A stretch of 64,000 bases of DNA, taken from the NCBI RefSeq assembly GCF_016107655.1, contig NZ_JABASX010000002.1:186001-250000 (forward strand), in the 5' to 3' direction. Source of the DNA: Brevibacterium antiquum. GTDB lineage: Bacteria; Actinomycetota; Actinomycetes; Actinomycetales; Brevibacteriaceae. Position 1 is the stretch's first letter. Each line of letters opens with the position of its first letter. Shown piece by piece: positions 61,183 through 64,000 of the stretch. Below the pieces are notes generated by a model that worked only from the letters and a program-made list of their open reading frames with translations, ran no database searches and was not told where the DNA came from. Made by a program: the position numbers and the translations under genes.

Positions 61183-61196
61183 ACCCGACGATGAGA
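61159..61196 (+). repeat. Tandem 19-bp duplication across the jetC stop codon
   Basis: GGTGAACCCGACGATGAGA occurs twice without a gap (61159-61177, 61178-61196). Removing one copy would leave jetC ending in ...DDES-stop with its stop 15 bases before the jetD ATG instead of 34. The duplication thus loosens an ancestral close coupling of jetC and jetD. Confidence 0.85.
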
Positions 61197-61216
61197 GCTG
61201 ACCGGGGGAGGCGACG

Positions 61217-62548
61217 ATGACCATGCTCACCGTCGCCGAGGCGCGGGCGAAAGCGCGTACCCGCCTGCGCTCGTCGATGTCGACCTGGGCCACCCAGACG
61301 GCCTCGAACTGTGTGAGTCCAGACGACGGCGCAGAGGCTGGCCTCGACGTCAGCGTTCCTACCTTCGCAACTGTCGAGATTGCTCTGCATCCGCCCACGG
61401 AGAAGCACGTGCTCGAAGATTAGCAGGCCGCAATGGAATGGGCTGCAAGCTGGCGGAAGATCGCTGCACCCGGTGTCAGTGACTCGAGGTTGGAGAACCT
61501 CAGCAGTCCGGTCATCGACTGGGCCGAACGCTCCTGGGTGCGGGTCGGGCGCCAACGGATCCCACTGCGTCTGCGGTTGCGTACACCGGATGCTGTGGCA
61601 GACTTCGTCGGTGGCGACGAGGCCAGCCAGTGGCGTCGGCTGCGGGATCGGACCGCGACGATCAGGTCACGATTCGACGATCAGCACAGTGCCGCCTCGG
61701 CGATCAAAGCTCATGCGAAACGGATCCTCGGACTTGAACACACCGAGTTCGACACGCTCCTTGACGTCGTCGCCTGGTTGCGCCATCACCCCGTGGGAAC
61801 CCTGCGGCCCCGACAATTGCCGATCCGCGGGGTCGACTCAAAATGGTTCGAAACACACCGCTCCCTGGTCACGGCACTGCTGGAGGCAACTGGGAGACCC
61901 GATGCGGTCGACGTTCTCGACGCTGAACCTCGGATTCGGATGCGCAGCCTCGACCCGGAACTCACACCGTCAGGACTCAGGGACATCAGCGCGCCAGTAA
62001 CTCAGCTCAGCGATCTGGCGATCGCGCCGCGGCTCGTCTTCGTCTTCGAGAATCTCGAATCGGTGCTCGCGATGCCCGATTGGGCCGATGCTGTGGCTGT
62101 GCACGGATCGGGTTACGCGGTGGACAACGTTGCCCGTCTGGCCTGGGTGCACGGAGCGCGAGTCATCTACTGGGGTGACCTTGACTCGCATGGGTTCGCG
62201 ATCCTCTCTCGGCTGCGCAAACACCTGCCGCACGTGGACTCGACGCTCATGGACGAGGCCACTCTCACCGACCACAAGGACCTGTGGGTCCAGGAGCCGA
62301 AACCCCACACAGGAGTGTTCCCGGAGCTGACTGGGACGGAAGCGCGGGCGCTGAACCGCCTGCGTGCCGAGGGCGACGTTCGACTCGAGCAGGAGCGCAT
62401 CCCGTGGGCCACCGCGCTCGCCGCACTGAAAGCAAAGGCCGCCTCGGCGGGGGAGTCTGCAGACGCGTCGAATAAGTCTTCGGCCTCGCCAGGGGAGCCG
62501 ACAACCTCGGCGAGTGAACTCGATGCCCCGCGAGGGGTACAGGGATGA
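61217..62548 (+). pseudogene. jetD: Wadjet jetD (DUF3322/DUF2220 nuclease subunit) interrupted by an in-frame TAG
   Basis: JetD is the Toprim/topoisomerase-VI-like subunit that cuts DNA in Wadjet. The frame starts at ATG 61217 (GGGGAGG upstream) and reads MTMLTVAEARAKARTRL through HPPTEKHVLED, the normal N-terminus, then meets TAG at 61421-61423 (codon 69). The same frame goes on with QAAMEWAASWRKI to the end without other stops. Aligned with the family pattern LED-F-xAV-xxW-xxxWR, the stop replaces one conserved aromatic residue with no indel. Catalytic residues are intact: Glu278 in VFENLES, Asp321 and Asp323 in WGDLDSHG. It is either a nonsense mutant, a sequencing error, or a gene split into two chains. 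Confidence 0.8.
61433..62548 (+). CDS. jetD: JetD downstream reading frame (catalytic part)
   Basis: 371-aa frame from the first ATG after the jetD amber codon, nine bases past the stop. It holds most of the DUF3322 domain and the whole DUF2220/Toprim-like nuclease domain (VFENLESVL, VHGSGYAVDNVARLAWV, YWGDLDSHGFAIL, LMDEATLTDH). It has no ribosome site of its own, but a stop-to-ATG distance of nine bases allows reinitiation by ribosomes that finish the 68-residue upstream piece. The C-terminus after RIPWATALAAL carries an extra 35-residue Ser/Ala-rich tail. It overlaps the MFS gene by ATGA. Confidence 0.6.
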   Translation: MEWAASWRKIAAPGVSDSRLENLSSPVIDWAERSWVRVGRQRIPLRLRLRTPDAVADFVGGDEASQWRRLRDRTATIRSRFDDQHSAASAIKAHAKRILGLEHTEFDTLLDVVAWLRHHPVGTLRPRQLPIRGVDSKWFETHRSLVTALLEATGRPDAVDVLDAEPRIRMRSLDPELTPSGLRDISAPVTQLSDLAIAPRLVFVFENLESVLAMPDWADAVAVHGSGYAVDNVARLAWVHGARVIYWGDLDSHGFAILSRLRKHLPHVDSTLMDEATLTDHKDLWVQEPKPHTGVFPELTGTEARALNRLRAEGDVRLEQERIPWATALAALKAKAASAGESADASNKSSASPGEPTTSASELDAPRGVQG

Positions 62549-63708
62549 CCGACCGGCCTCGCGGAGGGCTGGTCGCCCTCTGCATTGCCGAATTGGCCAG
62601 CTGGGGTCTGCTCTATTACTCGCTGCCAGTGGCGGTGACTCCGATCTCTGCCGATATGGGCTGGAGCCACACCACTGTGACTGCCGCACTGACCTTCGGG
62701 CTCATCGTCTCCGCGCTTGCCGGCGTCCGCGTCGGAAAGCTGCTCGACGCGCACGGGCCCAGAACGCTCATGAGCGTCGGCACGCTCATCGGAATCGTCG
62801 CGCTGCTGCTCGTGGCAGCGGCACCGAATCTCTTCGTCTTCTTCCTCGCGTGGGTGCTGGCTGGATTCGCCCAGGCCGCCACCCTCTATCCGCCGGCCTT
62901 CGCTGTCGTCACCCGCTGGTACGGAGCCGAGCGAACCAAGCCACTGACAACGATCACTCTCGTTGGCGGTCTCGCCTCGACGGTGTTCGCCCCGATCATC
63001 GCCTGGCTCATCGACTCGTGGGGCTGGCGACCGGCCTATGTCATCCTTGCCGGCGTCCTGGCCGTGACAGCTCTGCCGATGCACTGGTTCTTCCTCAACC
63101 GCGGGTGGACCGATGAGATGTCGCGGAATTCGACGGTGCCGTCGCGCGCGGAGATCCGCAGCATCACCCGCTCTCCGACGTTCGTCATCCTCCAGATCGC
63201 CGTCGCGCTGGCGACCTTCACCCTCTTCGCCGTCACGATCAACATCATTCCCCTCATCATCGAGCGTGGAGCCGGGTACTCGCTCGCCGCGATCGCTCTG
63301 GGACTCGTCGGATTTGGACAGGTTTCCGGACGGTTCTTCTATCCGGCGTTTGAACGACGCACGAGCTCACGGGCGCGAACCGTGCTGCTGCTCGGCGCTG
63401 GAGCTATCGGACTGTGGCTGCTCGCCTTCGTGGCCGGACCGATCTGGCTGCTCATCGGCATTGCGATGATCGCCGGTGGTGTCCGGGGATGCATCACGCT
63501 GCTGCAGGCGACTGCCGTGGCCGACCGGTGGGGGACCGCAAACTTCGGGGCGATCAACGGCGTCTTCGTCGCTCCCATCACCGCCGGCACCGCTCTGGCA
63601 CCGGTGGCAGGTCCGGCCCTCGCCGGAGTCGTCGGCGGCTATCCGATGATGGCGATCGTCATGGCCGCGCTCCTGACTGGTGCGACGATGCTGTCGGCGC
63701 GGACGTGA
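62545..63708 (+). CDS. MFS transporter coupled to the Wadjet operon
   Basis: 387-aa major facilitator with about twelve helices: start GGLVALCIAELASWGLLYYSLPVAVTPISADMGWS (key LASWGLLYYSLPVAVTPISAD), loop GKLLDAHGPRTLM after helix 2 and RWYGAERTKPLT before helix 5. The pattern resembles oxalate/monocarboxylate-type MFS proteins. Its ATG lies in the jetD stop codon (ATGA), so it is translated with the defence genes, although transporters are not known Wadjet components. A hairpin 75 bases downstream ends the unit. Confidence 0.85.
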   Translation: MTDRPRGGLVALCIAELASWGLLYYSLPVAVTPISADMGWSHTTVTAALTFGLIVSALAGVRVGKLLDAHGPRTLMSVGTLIGIVALLLVAAAPNLFVFFLAWVLAGFAQAATLYPPAFAVVTRWYGAERTKPLTTITLVGGLASTVFAPIIAWLIDSWGWRPAYVILAGVLAVTALPMHWFFLNRGWTDEMSRNSTVPSRAEIRSITRSPTFVILQIAVALATFTLFAVTINIIPLIIERGAGYSLAAIALGLVGFGQVSGRFFYPAFERRTSSRARTVLLLGAGAIGLWLLAFVAGPIWLLIGIAMIAGGVRGCITLLQATAVADRWGTANFGAINGVFVAPITAGTALAPVAGPALAGVVGGYPMMAIVMAALLTGATMLSART

Positions 63709-63783
63709 GGGACGCGTTTTCGGCACCGGCACGGACTGTGGAACAGCATCTGAAAGATGCGTTGCACGAGTGTCCACAACACC

Positions 63784-63822
63784 GAAACGTGTAAAGAATT
63801 CGTCGATTCCTTTACACGTTTC
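63784..63822 (+). terminator. Stem-loop ending the Wadjet-MFS operon
   Basis: Perfect 13-bp arms GAAACGTGTAAAG / CTTTACACGTTTC with a 13-nt loop that can pair further (GAATTCG with CGATTC). Less GC-rich than the other terminators in the window. Confidence 0.7.
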
Positions 63823-63899
63823 AAGTACGTAGCAAATTACTTGTCATGTTTCCGTCAGCTCGTGACTTCAGCCGGCGGAGGATGTTCACTGAAGCGGAT

Positions 63900-64000
63900 C
63901 ATCATCTAGGGCGTGTCTCCTAAATTCTGGTTACCGATATCGGGGCTGCAGTACGGTCGAGCGGGGGTACGGCCAGTTGAAGCAGTGACGCGCGATCGCG
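63900..64000. other. Right-edge non-coding sequence, possible insertion-sequence end
   Basis: After the terminator no gene starts. CTAGGGCGTGTCTCCTAAAT (63907-63926) has the look of an insertion-sequence terminal repeat (GGGCGTGTCTCC...), but the other end and any transposase would lie outside the window. I could not confirm it. Confidence 0.2.

Noticed and set aside
61421-61423. TAG in jetD read as a recoded amino acid (pyrrolysine)
   Set aside because: No pyl genes are in the window, such recoding is not expected in actinobacteria, and many other genes' stops cannot be tested here. Nonsense mutation or reinitiation is simpler.
1-64000. CRISPR arrays, rRNA or tRNA genes
   Set aside because: No regularly spaced repeats and no rRNA or tRNA gene was recognised on either strand by reading; a tRNA search program was not available.

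Overview
The window is about 64 kb of gene-dense, high-GC DNA from an actinobacterium. GC-rich third codon positions, many ATGA stop/start overlaps, leaderless promoters of the TANNNT type, a BCCT transporter, a class II aldolase and several NarL/LuxR two-component sets all fit. A Micrococcales-type organism such as Brevibacterium is my best guess; this is inferred from protein character and was not tested. No rRNA, tRNA, CRISPR array, integrase or complete insertion sequence was seen.

Layout. 0-7.1 kb: surface-glycan locus. A GT4-like glycosyltransferase runs off the left edge; facing away from it is a chain of overlapping genes (CapD/PglF-type nucleotide-sugar dehydratase, DegT-type aminotransferase, unusual LCP protein, LuxR-type regulator without an ATPase domain). 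7.1-8.8 kb: FAD/NAD(P)-binding protein. 8.9-12.4 kb: TetR-controlled ABC exporter. 12.5-13.4 kb: ArsR + SRPBCC pair. 13.5-20 kb: UMF1-type MFS, BCCT transporter, class II fructose-bisphosphate aldolase, alanine/glycine symporter. 20.2-26 kb: five-component dipeptide-type ABC importer with a fused double ATPase, ending in a 62-nt perfect palindrome. 26-28.6 kb: TetR regulator, FMN reductase, SDR. 28.6-34.6 kb: two histidine kinases, two response regulators and a DMT transporter. 34.8-40.1 kb: nitronate monooxygenase, membrane acyltransferase, a second ArsR + SRPBCC pair, and a cystathionine gamma-synthase-like gene preceded by a possible structured RNA. 40.3-43.9 kb: kinase, regulator and DUF4097-type exported protein. 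44-53 kb: mixed metabolic genes, including DUF421, amidohydrolase, DUF402, CurA-like reductase, L-asparaginase, YjbR, M20 peptidase and MFS; a small decayed sugar-kinase remnant lies at 48.7 kb. 53.2-55.3 kb: Lrp-like regulator and PAP2 enzyme.

55.5-63.7 kb is the main accessory system: a type I Wadjet (JetABCD, MksFEBG-like) anti-plasmid SMC complex in one overlapping operon. jetD, the nuclease subunit, carries an in-frame TAG at codon 69, with an ATG nine bases later and an otherwise intact catalytic half. An MFS transporter is translationally coupled to jetD as a fifth gene.

Regulation is the other theme. At least eleven genes have a TANNNT -10 box (or a close variant) 5-7 nt before the start codon, which predicts leaderless mRNAs. 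In four divergent pairs both partners show it. Three of the regulator genes (TetR and two ArsR) have palindromes inside the core promoter or over the start codon, suggesting autoregulation. Short tandem duplications sit exactly across the stop codons of the aldolase gene and jetC.
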